64,000 bases of DNA from Bacillota bacterium (GTDB lineage Bacteria > Bacillota > Clostridia > Lachnospirales > Lachnospiraceae), in the NCBI GenBank assembly GCA_023416695.1, contig JAEZGY010000094.1, positions 1 to 64,000 of the forward strand, read 5' to 3'. Every line of letters starts with the position of its first letter. Position 1 is the first letter of the stretch. A program made the translations under genes and the position numbers. Shown here in pieces: positions 1-8,164 of the stretch. The notes below the pieces were generated by a model, which was not told the DNA's origin, did no database searches, and saw only the letters and a list, made by a program, of their open reading frames with translations.

Positions 1-56
1 GTTATAAAGCCAAATCCTTTTTCTGAGTTAAACCATTTTACTGTACCTTTGTTCAT
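1..56 (-). CDS. Cold-shock protein, CspA family (N-terminus only, cut by window edge)
   Basis: The last 18 codons before the window edge, read on the minus strand, encode MNKGTVKWFNSEKGFGFI, the classic start of the CspA family with the first half of RNP1 (KGFGFI). These small beta-barrel proteins bind single-stranded RNA and act as RNA chaperones. An AGGAGG ribosome binding site sits 8 bases upstream of the ATG. The rest of the gene lies outside the window. The family call is secure from the motif; whether it is cold-induced cannot be seen here, although the long leader upstream fits that type of control. Confidence 0.93.
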   Translation of the reverse strand, partial: MNKGTVKWFNSEKGFGFI

Positions 57-339
57 GAAAGATACCTCCTAAATAATATTAATACTTTGCATGTTAATTC
101 CATAAGAGGGATAGATCTCTATTCATACTTATGATAACTAGAACATCAGGTAAACAGGTGTGGCCTTTAAACTCTGTGTTTCTGTTATTGCTTTATAACA
201 CTATTGCATGGCAATCTTAGTTATAAAAAAATCACATCCATTGTATGTCATACTTCTGAAAGACTTACAATACTGATGTGAATCAAATCAACATATAAAA
301 TACTAAACATAGAGTAACACAAACACAGTATTCTGTCAA
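57..339 (-). promoter_or_regulatory. Promoter and roughly 250-nt leader of the cold-shock gene
   Basis: On the minus strand TTGACA (334-339) and TACTCT (311-316) are separated by exactly 17 bases. Transcription would start near 304, leaving an untranslated leader of about 248 bases with no convincing ORF. Long structured leaders are typical of cspA-type genes, where RNA folding sets translation by temperature. This stretch of over 300 bases without a gene holds nothing else that I recognise. Confidence 0.55.
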
Positions 340-377
340 GTCAAAAACGCAAACAGAATGTCAATTTATTACATTTG

Positions 378-1238
378 TCAATCATTTGGTCTACGATAGA
401 AGTTACCTTGTATTTGATCAGATTTCACAATATTGATAAATGCATTGGTATCCACTTTTTTAATTAAAGAAATCACTTGGCTAATCTCATCACGAGAAAC
501 TACAGAGTATAACATCTCCCTCTCCTGATTTTTATAAAGACCTGTTCCTTTAAACAGAGTTGCATCATGATGAGTAGCAATACGAATCTGCTCATACACC
601 TCATTTGGCTTATCTGTGATAATTAAAAGGGTTTGCTTTTGGTATTTACGGAACATAAACTGTACGGCAGTAGTATTCACATACTGATAGATAATAGAAT
701 ACATCGCCTTTTCCCATCCAAACAAGAGACCTGCTATGGTTAAAATCACTGCATTTCCAATCAATATATAATTCCACGCATCCACTCCATATCTCTCTGA
801 TACAAAAATAGAGATAAAATCTGTTCCTCCACTTGTTGCATTATTCCATAGACAGAGACAAATAGCGAATGCAGTGATTAGACCACCAAAAACACAAATG
901 AGTAAAATATCATAAGTGATACTAAAGGACGGAATAATATCTGTGAAAATACTGGTGAGAAAAATCATTAGACCGGAATAAAGAGTAAATTTTTTCCCAA
1001 TAAAATGATAGCTAAGTAATGCAGGGAAAATATTTAATGTGATATTAATCACACTAAATGGAATCGTTATATCAAAGAACTTTTTACACACTTCTTGAAT
1101 CAGTATAGTTAATCCATTAAAACCACCAGGAATCAGATTTCCTTGATGAACAAAGCTATTTAGGTTAAATGCCATAATTGCAGCTGCAATTACTATAAGG
1201 GCAATTCTCTTTACTTCCCTTAAACGAACCCACTTCAT
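378..1238 (-). CDS. YitT family membrane protein (DUF161 + DUF2179)
   Basis: A 286-aa protein with about five to six hydrophobic segments in residues 1-185, containing the family's signature glycines (PGGFNGLTIL near residue 38 and ATSGGTDF near 135). A soluble C-terminal DUF2179-type domain occupies about residues 200-280 (LLIITDKPNEVYEQI onwards). Family members sit in the cytoplasmic membrane of Firmicutes and have no agreed transport substrate; the C-terminal domain may sense a ligand. It is 22 bases downstream of a 30-codon membrane ORF, so the two are probably co-transcribed. Length is normal. Family assignment is firm, function unknown. Confidence 0.9.
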   Translation of the reverse strand: MKWVRLREVKRIALIVIAAAIMAFNLNSFVHQGNLIPGGFNGLTILIQEVCKKFFDITIPFSVINITLNIFPALLSYHFIGKKFTLYSGLMIFLTSIFTDIIPSFSITYDILLICVFGGLITAFAICLCLWNNATSGGTDFISIFVSERYGVDAWNYILIGNAVILTIAGLLFGWEKAMYSIIYQYVNTTAVQFMFRKYQKQTLLIITDKPNEVYEQIRIATHHDATLFKGTGLYKNQEREMLYSVVSRDEISQVISLIKKVDTNAFINIVKSDQIQGNFYRRPND

Positions 1239-1260
1239 CTTTTGACTCCTTTCACCTATC

Positions 1261-1353
1261 CTATCTTCCTACATTCTGCAAGTAAAAACTTAAGAGGATA
1301 ATAATTGCACAGCCTAGCACTAAAGCGACTGCATATTTTGCATATTTCTTCAT
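1261..1353 (-). CDS. 30-aa single-span membrane protein upstream of yitT
   Basis: A 30-codon ORF starts with MKKYAKYAVALVLG, continues through a hydrophobic stretch (about residues 8-25) and ends QNVGR. An AAGGTGGTG ribosome binding site stands at good spacing before its ATG, and its stop lies only 22 bases before the YitT start. The positively charged N-terminus followed by one helix predicts a small membrane protein with the N-terminus inside. No family is recognised. The good ribosome binding site and the operon position support translation; the small size limits certainty. Confidence 0.55.
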   Translation of the reverse strand: MKKYAKYAVALVLGCAIIILLSFYLQNVGR

Positions 1354-1409
1354 AATAACACCACCTTATCTTACAGTTGCATTATAAACACAATTATAGT
1401 AAAAATCAA

Positions 1410-1760
1410 TTAATTCTTCCTGTCTGCCCATTTTTCCATATGAAGACTATAGATATCATCCAAACTGATTTTCGTATTCACAATCTGCAAGACTCTACTA
1501 CTAAGAGTTATTTTGGATACCATACCTGTGAGCTTAATATACTCATTGTTAGAGTAATATACAACGGTTACAATATCATGAATCCGAAGTTGCATAAGCT
1601 TTATATTAAGTTCATCTAAAGAATCTTCCGTAAGCACTATCTTGTCTACAACAATTTTTTCTTTTTCCTCTAGTGCCTGCTCTAACCCCTTTAAAGCTGC
1701 AAAAGGCATAAATTGCTTAGCTCGATCTGCCATAGGCATCTTTCTTCTCTTATTCTCCAC
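1410..1760 (-). CDS. YolD-like protein, partner of Y-family polymerase
   Basis: A protein of about 116 aa with the YolD-family signature RAKQFMPFAALKGLEQALEE near the N-terminus. YolD-like proteins are encoded beside UvrX/UmuC-type polymerases in Firmicutes and are thought to be their partners. I place the start at the GTG at 1760 because GGAGG stands 8 bases before it; a TTG at 1775 is the alternative. The gene overlaps the end of the polymerase gene by 11 bases, so the two are translationally coupled. The role in translesion synthesis is inferred from this pairing. Confidence 0.8.
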   Translation of the reverse strand: MENKRRKMPMADRAKQFMPFAALKGLEQALEEKEKIVVDKIVLTEDSLDELNIKLMQLRIHDIVTVVYYSNNEYIKLTGMVSKITLSSRVLQIVNTKISLDDIYSLHMEKWADRKN

Positions 1761-3015
1761 TCTTATGCCCTCCAATCTGCCGGTTCCTTTCTATAGTAGT
1801 TGCTTCCTTTTGTAGATTCATCCCCTTTAAAATTGCATTTTTACCAAACTTCTTTTGAATCTCCAATGCGGCCTTCTGTAATTTTCGGTCCTTTTCTAAC
1901 TCAGCAGGATTGGTAAATAAATCATACTGTTCAAAAGCCTCGTCTATTAAGTGATTAAATGACATATTCAGTTTACGAACTCCAAGACTTTTATCCACAA
2001 CCTTGTCATACAACGCTAACATATGTTTTTGAATGGCACGATTGGAATTGGTGCAAATAGTCATAGTTATGCTTCCACTAGAAGGTTTCACGCCATAAAT
2101 ATTGGAATAGCTAATGCTAAGACTAATATTGTCTGTTACAAGGCCCTTCTCTACTAGTTCTAAACATAATAAATCACACATTTCTTTTATAATTAATCTA
2201 GCTTCCCTATAGGAATAATCCCTTGCTAATACTTGTCCGCTTGATATGGAATTGCTTTTTGGCTTATATGCTTTAATATCAGCAATGGTGCAAGTTTCCC
2301 TGCCCCAAGCATGATCAATTAATAGCTCCGCATCTATACCAAAGGTCCGATATAACCAGTCCTCATCTGCCTTAGCCAAATCTCCCATAGTATAAATACC
2401 TATCTTAGATAGGCGTTCTGCCGTACCAGAACCCACTCTCCAAAAATCCTTTAATGGCTTATGATTCCACAAGGTTTTCTTATATAGTTCCTCATCTAGG
2501 TAGCCTATATTATCCTGTACATGCTTAGCTGTAATATCAAGAGCAATCTTTGCCAAATATAAATTGGTTCCTATCCCACAGGTAGCAGTAATCCCTGTAG
2601 TTTGGCGAACATCCTCCATAATCTTCATGCTAAGCTCCTTAGCAGAAATTCCATACAAAGGCAAATAATCTGTGACATCCATAAAGACCTCATCTATGGA
2701 ATAAGGATGAATATCCTCTTTTGCAATATATTTAAGATAAACCTCATAGATCTTGGCAGAATAATCAATATAGAGCTTCATTCTCGGAGGAGCTGTGATA
2801 TAGTCTATATTTTTGTCAATCTCAAATACTCTACATCTATTTTTTATACCTAAGGCTTTCATAGAAGGTGAAATTGCTAAACATATAGTCTTCTCCGTTC
2901 GTTCTGGATCAGCCACTACAAGATTCGTGGTCAATGGGTCTAAGCCTCTCATCACACATTCAACGGAGGCATAAAACGACTTTAAGTCAATGCAGATATA
3001 GGTTCTATCTCTCAC
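1750..3015 (-). CDS. Y-family translesion DNA polymerase (UmuC/UvrX type)
   Basis: A 421-aa Y-family polymerase. The metal-binding acidic residues are visible: Asp10 in CIDLKSFYASVE and Asp108-Glu109 in YSIDEVFMDVT. The helix-hairpin-helix thumb follows (WRVGSGTAERLSKIGI, about residues 195-212) and then a little-finger domain. The chromosomal pairing with YolD points to the Gram-positive UvrX/UmuC branch, which makes error-prone DNA past lesions. The start is a GTG with GGAG 9 bases upstream; a nearby ATG leads to an immediate stop. It is transcribed from its own promoter (3051-3079). No classical LexA box (GAACN4GTTC) was found. Confidence 0.9.
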   Translation of the reverse strand: MRDRTYICIDLKSFYASVECVMRGLDPLTTNLVVADPERTEKTICLAISPSMKALGIKNRCRVFEIDKNIDYITAPPRMKLYIDYSAKIYEVYLKYIAKEDIHPYSIDEVFMDVTDYLPLYGISAKELSMKIMEDVRQTTGITATCGIGTNLYLAKIALDITAKHVQDNIGYLDEELYKKTLWNHKPLKDFWRVGSGTAERLSKIGIYTMGDLAKADEDWLYRTFGIDAELLIDHAWGRETCTIADIKAYKPKSNSISSGQVLARDYSYREARLIIKEMCDLLCLELVEKGLVTDNISLSISYSNIYGVKPSSGSITMTICTNSNRAIQKHMLALYDKVVDKSLGVRKLNMSFNHLIDEAFEQYDLFTNPAELEKDRKLQKAALEIQKKFGKNAILKGMNLQKEATTIERNRQIGGHKSGE

Positions 3016-3050
3016 AATGGCATTCTCCTTTTTAAAGATGTTTGGCTTTT

Positions 3051-3079
3051 ATTATACAACATGTATAAAAATACTCCAA
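3051..3079 (-). promoter_or_regulatory. Promoter of the Y-family polymerase operon with internal palindrome
   Basis: TTGGAG (3074-3079) and TATAAT (3051-3056) are separated by 17 bases on the minus strand. The spacer and -10 box contain TATACA-TGT-TGTATA, a perfect inverted repeat that could be an operator. It does not match the Bacillus or Clostridium LexA box. Confidence 0.6.
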
Positions 3080-3082
3080 CTT

Positions 3083-3122
3083 AAAAAGACACCACTAGGA
3101 ATTCATCTTCCCTAGTGGTGTC
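3083..3122 (-). terminator. Rho-independent terminator of the GH10 gene
   Basis: A 12-bp stem (GACACCACTAGG / CCTAGTGGTGTC) with an 11-base loop is followed on the minus strand by a run of T (3083-3087). It lies 9 bases after the xylanase stop codon. Confidence 0.88.
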
Positions 3123-3130
3123 CTTATTTA

Positions 3131-4891
3131 TTATTTTACTAATGTAAGATTACCATAATACTCTGTAGACAAGTAAGAATTATTAGTAGTATCCGAGAAT
3201 TTTGCAATTCCTATTCTAGCACCATCCTTCGCATCATTGATTTGTGCATCAAAACCTACTACGGTATCTGCTGTCATAGGTTGATTAAAAGGTATGGCCA
3301 TTTCAATCAAGTATCCTCCGGCTTCCTCTTTGGCTACTCCTACAACACCTTCCTTAGTTGGAACCGTACCAAAAGTTATTTTACCCTTATAGTTGATACG
3401 ATATTGTCCATCGTCATCTCCGTAGCTTCCCTTTTTATCATTCTTTTGATCTAAGAAAATTTCTACACTATCTTTTTCATGGGCTCCTGGAGCTGAAGAA
3501 TTTAACGCATCATCCTTTACATGAACGAATACATACAAATGATTTTCATCCCACATAACCTTCATAGCACCGGTAGCTCCCTGCCAAGCGGTAGCCTGCT
3601 TATTAATATTTAAAGTCTCAGCGCTACTCCATATATCGTCTTCTACTCCATCTATAGTTGGTGTACCGTAAGTAGCCGTTCCTGATTCTGAAGTACTAAC
3701 TCCTAGTAGGTCTGCATGTTTTTCTAAGTATCCTTCCGGGTCTACAACAGCATAAAAAGCTTCCTTCGGTTGGTAATTTGCATCAAAGAGACATGGGGAC
3801 ATTTCGCTTCTCCAGCTCTGAGAATCGATACTTCCCCAGAAAGTTACTCTTTCAATCTTATCACTATACTTTTTCAGTATTTTAAATATTTGAGCATAAG
3901 TAAGAGCTTGCTGAATCTTTCCTTCTTCTGGCATCTTACCATTTACTGTCTTAGAATAGGTCACATCTAGCTCTGTTACACTAATCTCGATACCTAGACT
4001 ACTAAACTTCTCAATGGCATACTCTAGTCCACCTGCTGCCGTTCCAGTCTGATAATGAGCTTGTAAACCTATTCCATCAATCGGAACACCTTGGCTTAAT
4101 AAATCCTTTATCATAGCATAGGCAACATCACACTTCTCTGGAGTTTCTAAATTATAATCATTATAATAAAGTTTACAGTCTGGATCTGCCTCTTTAGCAA
4201 AGCGGAAGGCCATCGCTAAATATTCAGGTCCAATAGAATTGTACCATTTACTCTTTCTTAAACACTTCGTCCAATCACCATCACTTGGCAAAGCATACCC
4301 ATCCTCTATGGCTTCATTTACAACGTCCCAAGAGATAACCTGCCCCTTGTAATGACTTGCCACATTCATAATATGATTCTTCATCTGGGCAATAGCAACA
4401 TCCTTCTCAACATTGCTTGTCATCCAAACTGGAATTTGTTGATGCCAAACAAGTGTATGAGCTACTACGTCAAAATTATGCTCCTTGGCAAAATCCATCA
4501 TCTTATCCGTGGATTCATAAGTAAAGGTACCTTCTACTGCTTGCATACTTTCTGGCTTAAGAATATTTTCTGGAGTAATGACATTAAACTGAGTATCCAA
4601 TAACTCAATATCCTTATCACCCAGATTTGTCTCTGCATAGATTCCTCCTACCAAAAAATCATCCTTATAGATCTCCTTTAAGGATGGTAAGTCTTTTAAG
4701 TCAACATTAGTACCTTCATCATTGGGCTTAGTAGTTTCGTCTGGACTAGGGGTTATAGAAGGACTAGCAGATGCCGTCGTTGACATTCCAGATGGCGTAG
4801 GCGTAGTTATTGTATTACCACCATTACTACATGCTACAGTAAACAGTAAGCAAAACACCAAAAACAGGGAACAAACTCTCTTCACTTTCAT
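3131..4891 (-). CDS. GH10 endo-1,4-beta-xylanase lipoprotein with C-terminal CBM9-type module
   Basis: A 586-aa surface lipoprotein. The signal peptide ends in the lipobox FTVAC with Cys21, followed by a Ser/Thr/Pro-rich linker to about residue 60. The GH10 barrel runs from about 65 to 385 and shows the acid/base Glu193 in WDVVNEA and the nucleophile Glu307 in SVTELDV, with TLVWH and FWGSIDSQSW also in place. Residues 408-586 resemble a CBM9-like carbohydrate-binding module (TPTIDGVEDDIWSSAE, DSVEIFLD). It should cut xylan backbone at the cell surface. An AAGGAGGAGATT ribosome binding site precedes the ATG. It is divergent from a GH43 gene, which fits xylan breakdown, and has its own terminator. 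Confidence 0.93.
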   Translation of the reverse strand: MKVKRVCSLFLVFCLLFTVACSNGGNTITTPTPSGMSTTASASPSITPSPDETTKPNDEGTNVDLKDLPSLKEIYKDDFLVGGIYAETNLGDKDIELLDTQFNVITPENILKPESMQAVEGTFTYESTDKMMDFAKEHNFDVVAHTLVWHQQIPVWMTSNVEKDVAIAQMKNHIMNVASHYKGQVISWDVVNEAIEDGYALPSDGDWTKCLRKSKWYNSIGPEYLAMAFRFAKEADPDCKLYYNDYNLETPEKCDVAYAMIKDLLSQGVPIDGIGLQAHYQTGTAAGGLEYAIEKFSSLGIEISVTELDVTYSKTVNGKMPEEGKIQQALTYAQIFKILKKYSDKIERVTFWGSIDSQSWRSEMSPCLFDANYQPKEAFYAVVDPEGYLEKHADLLGVSTSESGTATYGTPTIDGVEDDIWSSAETLNINKQATAWQGATGAMKVMWDENHLYVFVHVKDDALNSSAPGAHEKDSVEIFLDQKNDKKGSYGDDDGQYRINYKGKITFGTVPTKEGVVGVAKEEAGGYLIEMAIPFNQPMTADTVVGFDAQINDAKDGARIGIAKFSDTTNNSYLSTEYYGNLTLVK

Positions 4892-4970
4892 AATCTCCTC
4901 CTTATGTGCGAAACAAGCTCACTGTGAGGTAAGATGTAATTTCTATACCAAAAGCGAGCTCCTTGTATCA

Positions 4971-4991
4971 TTAGTTTAATTGATAAACTAA
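4971..4991. promoter_or_regulatory. Candidate operator upstream of the xylanase gene
   Basis: A perfect inverted repeat, TTAGTTTA-ATTGA-TAAACTAA, lies 80 bases upstream of the GH10 start. Its size and symmetry fit a dimeric repressor site; no cognate regulator is next to it. The rest of the 4892-5253 interval carries AT-rich promoter sequence and the repeats listed for the GH43 gene. Confidence 0.4.
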
Positions 4992-5147
4992 TTAATTACA
5001 ATATTTCATTTGCATAAACTTTGCCCTAAAATCATGTTACTTTTTACCAATATCTATGTACCTTTGTAAATAGTATTATAATGATAAAGTTAAGAAAACA
5101 TAATTAAAATCCTTCTCTATAAATCTGATTTATAGATCATAAATCGA

Positions 5148-5216
5148 GAACATGAAAATAATTGATTAGAACATCACAATATTTGCATAGAACATGTTTA
5201 TGAAATATGTTAGAAT
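5148..5216 (+). promoter_or_regulatory. GH43 promoter with three AGAACAT repeats phased at 21 bp
   Basis: GAACAT occurs at 5148, 5169 and 5190, exactly 21 bases apart, each preceded by A. The third copy overlaps the expected -35 position of a -10 box TAGAAT at 5211-5216 (17-base spacer, poor -35 TAGAAC). Direct repeats at two helical turns ending at a weak -35 are the usual layout of an activator-dependent promoter, for instance of the AraC type. The implied start near 5223 excludes ATG codons before it. Confidence 0.5.
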
Positions 5217-5253
5217 ATTTTTTACTTATATATCGAGAAAGGAAGAAAAAAGT

Positions 5254-6237
5254 ATGAAGAAAAACAGTAAGCAAAACGAACCTTTAGTTACCCATTTGTA
5301 TACTGCTGATCCTTCAGCACATGTTTTTGAAGGCAAGCTTTATATTTATCCTTCCCATGATTTAGATCATAATGGAGAAGATAATGACAATGGTGACCAA
5401 TACAAGATGGAGGACTATCATATTCTTTCCATGGACGACGTTGATGCACCTTGTATCGACCATGGAGAAGCTCTTCACATGAAAGATGTACCTTGGGTAA
5501 GTAAACAGATGTGGGCGCCTGACGCTGCCTACAAGGATGGTACATATTACTTATTCTTCCCAGCTAGAGACAAGGATGGAATTTTCCGCCTTGGTGTTGC
5601 AACTAGTAAGAATCCTGCAGGACCATTTACTGCTGAACCAGATTATATTCAGGGAAGCTACAGCATTGACCCTGCTGTATTAATGGATGATGATGGCAAA
5701 GCATATATTTACTTTGGTGGTCTATGGGGAGGTCAATTAGAAAAATGGACGGGCAACGTATATAACCCAGATGGTACGGAACCACCTAAGGGTGCACCTG
5801 CCTACGGACCAAGAGTTGCAGAATTAAGCGACGACTTAAAATCCTTTAAAACCGATGTAGAAGAGATCTTAATCGTTGACGAGGATGGTAATCCAATTGC
5901 TGCAGATGATGAAGATCGACGTTATTTCGAAGGACCTTGGATGCATAAATATAATGGCAACTACTATTTATCCTATTCCACAGGTACCACTCACTACTTA
6001 GTATATGCCGTTGGCAAAACACCAAAGGGACCTTTTACTTATAAAGGTAGAATTTTAGAACCTGTAATTGGTTGGACCACTCACCACTCTATCGTAGAGT
6101 TTAAGGGTAAATGGTACTTATTCTATCATGACTCCTCCTTATCTGGTGGTGTAAATCATAAACGTTGTGTTAAATTTAGAGAATTAAAATACAACGAAGA
6201 TGGAACTATTATCCCTATGGATCCATATAAAGAATAG
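5254..6237 (+). CDS. GH43 family glycosidase (arabinofuranosidase/beta-xylosidase type), intracellular
   Basis: A 327-aa five-bladed propeller enzyme without a signal peptide, so probably cytoplasmic and acting on imported oligosaccharides. The three GH43 acids are visible: Asp19 in YTADPSAHVF, Asp139 in SIDPAVLMDDDG and Glu226 in RYFEGPWM. WAPDAAYKDGTYYLFF and a late His (TTHHSIVEF) also fit the family. The start is placed at the ATG at 5254, behind AGGAAG; an upstream ATG at 5194 would precede the predicted transcription start. GH43 enzymes remove arabinose or xylose from xylan fragments, matching the divergent GH10 gene. Exact substrate cannot be read from sequence. Confidence 0.88.
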   Translation: MKKNSKQNEPLVTHLYTADPSAHVFEGKLYIYPSHDLDHNGEDNDNGDQYKMEDYHILSMDDVDAPCIDHGEALHMKDVPWVSKQMWAPDAAYKDGTYYLFFPARDKDGIFRLGVATSKNPAGPFTAEPDYIQGSYSIDPAVLMDDDGKAYIYFGGLWGGQLEKWTGNVYNPDGTEPPKGAPAYGPRVAELSDDLKSFKTDVEEILIVDEDGNPIAADDEDRRYFEGPWMHKYNGNYYLSYSTGTTHYLVYAVGKTPKGPFTYKGRILEPVIGWTTHHSIVEFKGKWYLFYHDSSLSGGVNHKRCVKFRELKYNEDGTIIPMDPYKE

Positions 6238-6241
6238 ACTT

Positions 6242-6274
6242 AAAAGGTCATCTTATCCGTTAAGATGACCTTTT
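6242..6274. terminator. Bidirectional terminator between GH43 and the fatty-acid operon
   Basis: A perfect 14-bp stem AAAAGGTCATCTTA / TAAGATGACCTTTT with a 5-base loop gives a T-run on both strands, so it can end both converging transcripts. Confidence 0.92.
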
Positions 6275-6279
6275 CTACG

Positions 6280-7371
6280 TTAATATACAGTTACACAATT
6301 TATTGTTTCCTGTACGTTGGGACATAGATGATGAAGAACCTCTTTGACAGTAGTAATTTCCTTTTGTAAATAGGTCTTTGCACCACAGAATATAAGCCCT
6401 TCCTCGGTATCTCCATTCACAGCACGAATTAAAGCATCTGCAATACAGTATCTAGTTTCCATAGGATTACATGTGACGATACACCTTTTGCAACCTGTAG
6501 TAGGAACTCTACCATCTTTAATCCGTTCTAGAAAATTATTCTTTATAGCCCGACCTGGTAATCCTACTGGACTTTTGATAATGACAATGTCCTCCTTGGT
6601 GCAAGTAACGTAGGCCTTTTTATATGCCTCGTGTGCATCACATTCCTCTGTCGTAACAAAGAGGCTTCCTACTTGAACACCATCTACTCCTAAGGATAAG
6701 CATTTCTCTACGTCTTCACTACTTTGTATACCCCCACCTAAAAAAATAGGTATTTTCTTTTGGTATTTTTCTGCATATTCCTTAATTAAGGTAATAATTT
6801 TCTTTACTTCCTCTTCATAGCTATTGTCTTTATAGTATTCGATATCCTCTTCATGAAATCCAAGATGTCCCCCTGCCTCAGGTCCCTCTATCACAACAAG
6901 GTCTGGACAAGCCTTATGTTTCTTATCCCACATCTTAAATATAATTTGTGCTGCCTTTACGGAAGAAACTATAGGAGCTAACATCGTTTTACTTCCCTTT
7001 GTAAGACTTGGAAGCTCTAGCGGGAGCCCTGCACCAGATATAATAATATCGATGCCGGCTTTCACTGCCTCTACCACATAACGTGCATATTCTTTTGTTG
7101 CCACCATAATATTTACCCCAAGAATACCATTAGGTGCTATTGCCCTAGCCCGTTTTATATGCTCTCTTAGCATTTTTAAATTAGTCTCTAAGGGACTTCG
7201 TTTATACTCCTGTTCACTAAATCCTATTTGAGCTGCCGATATAACACCTATGCCACCCTCTCTAGAAACTGTTCCAGCTAGAGTACTTAGACTGATACCT
7301 ACTCCCATTCCACCTTGCATGATTGGATATTTTATTTCTTTCTTGCCGATTTTAATATTATACACCTCCAC
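6280..7371 (-). CDS. FabK/nitronate monooxygenase-like flavin oxidoreductase, last gene of the fab operon
   Basis: A 363-aa FMN-binding TIM barrel with the family motifs YPIMQGGMGVG near the N-terminus, VVIEGPEAGGHLG (about residue 165) and IFLGGGIQSSEDV (about 208). The C-terminal part carries a Cys-rich segment (GCKRCIVTC, then RYC) typical of a clostridial subgroup. It is related to enoyl-ACP reductase FabK but is not the operon's main FabK, which lies at 14254-15174. A role in lipid synthesis is suggested only by its place 14 bases after accA. The start is uncertain: the GTG at 7371 has no clear ribosome binding site. Confidence 0.75.
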   Translation of the reverse strand: MEVYNIKIGKKEIKYPIMQGGMGVGISLSTLAGTVSREGGIGVISAAQIGFSEQEYKRSPLETNLKMLREHIKRARAIAPNGILGVNIMVATKEYARYVVEAVKAGIDIIISGAGLPLELPSLTKGSKTMLAPIVSSVKAAQIIFKMWDKKHKACPDLVVIEGPEAGGHLGFHEEDIEYYKDNSYEEEVKKIITLIKEYAEKYQKKIPIFLGGGIQSSEDVEKCLSLGVDGVQVGSLFVTTEECDAHEAYKKAYVTCTKEDIVIIKSPVGLPGRAIKNNFLERIKDGRVPTTGCKRCIVTCNPMETRYCIADALIRAVNGDTEEGLIFCGAKTYLQKEITTVKEVLHHLCPNVQETINCVTVY

Positions 7372-7385
7372 TTTAGCAAATTCTC

Positions 7386-8162
7386 TTATAGGACACGGAA
7401 GCGTCTATAACGTTTTTCCAACAATTGTGCCTTATCTATCTCTCTATAGTTCTTAATAAACGAAATAATTTCCTGTTTTAACTCATTTATTATCATTTTC
7501 TCACTGTTGTTTTCCTCAATAATTTTCTCTACAACACCAAGCTCCTTTAGCTCACCAGCAGTCATTTTCATAAGCTTAGCTGCTTCATTTGCCCGCTTAC
7601 TATCCTTCCAAAGTATAGACGCAAAGCCCTCTGGAGATAAAATGGAATAGGTAGCATTCTCAAGCATCCAAATCTCATCAGATACACCCAAGGCAAGGGC
7701 TCCACCACTACCACCTTCTCCTATAAAAATGGATAGGATAGGTACCTTTATCCCTGACATTTCATATAAGTTTCTAGCAATTGCCTCTCCCTGCCCTCTC
7801 TCCTCTGCCTCTATTCCACAGTAGGCTCCAGGGGTATCAATAAAGCAAATTATGGGTCGATTAAACTTTTCTGCCTGCTTCATCAAACGTAATGCTTTTC
7901 GATATCCTTCTGGTTTAGGCATGCCAAAGTTACGTAATATATTTTCCTTGGTGTCACGCCCTTTTTGTGTTCCTATAACTGTTACACTTTGGCCATTAAC
8001 ACGTGCAATTCCACCAACGATAGCTCTATCATCTCCAGATAGTCGGTCTCCATGGAGTTCGATAAAACTTGAAAAGATACCTTGTATATAATCTAAAGAG
8101 TAAAGGCGATTAGCATCACGAGATAACATAACTCTATCCCAAGCTGTAATTTCTTTATCCAT
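7386..8162 (-). CDS. accA: Acetyl-CoA carboxylase carboxyltransferase alpha subunit
   Basis: A 258-aa crotonase-fold protein with typical AccA stretches: ELHGDRLSGDDRAIVGG, GRDTKENILRNFGMPKPEGYRKALR and GEGGSGGALALGVSDEIWMLENA, whose glycines form the oxyanion hole. With AccD it transfers the carboxyl group from biotin-carrier protein to acetyl-CoA to give malonyl-CoA in the cytoplasm. It is shorter than the E. coli protein, lacking part of the N-terminal helix, as usual in Firmicutes. It follows accD by 2 bases and has an AAGGAG ribosome binding site. Confidence 0.95.
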   Translation of the reverse strand: MDKEITAWDRVMLSRDANRLYSLDYIQGIFSSFIELHGDRLSGDDRAIVGGIARVNGQSVTVIGTQKGRDTKENILRNFGMPKPEGYRKALRLMKQAEKFNRPIICFIDTPGAYCGIEAEERGQGEAIARNLYEMSGIKVPILSIFIGEGGSGGALALGVSDEIWMLENATYSILSPEGFASILWKDSKRANEAAKLMKMTAGELKELGVVEKIIEENNSEKMIINELKQEIISFIKNYREIDKAQLLEKRYRRFRVL

Positions 8163-8164
8163 AC

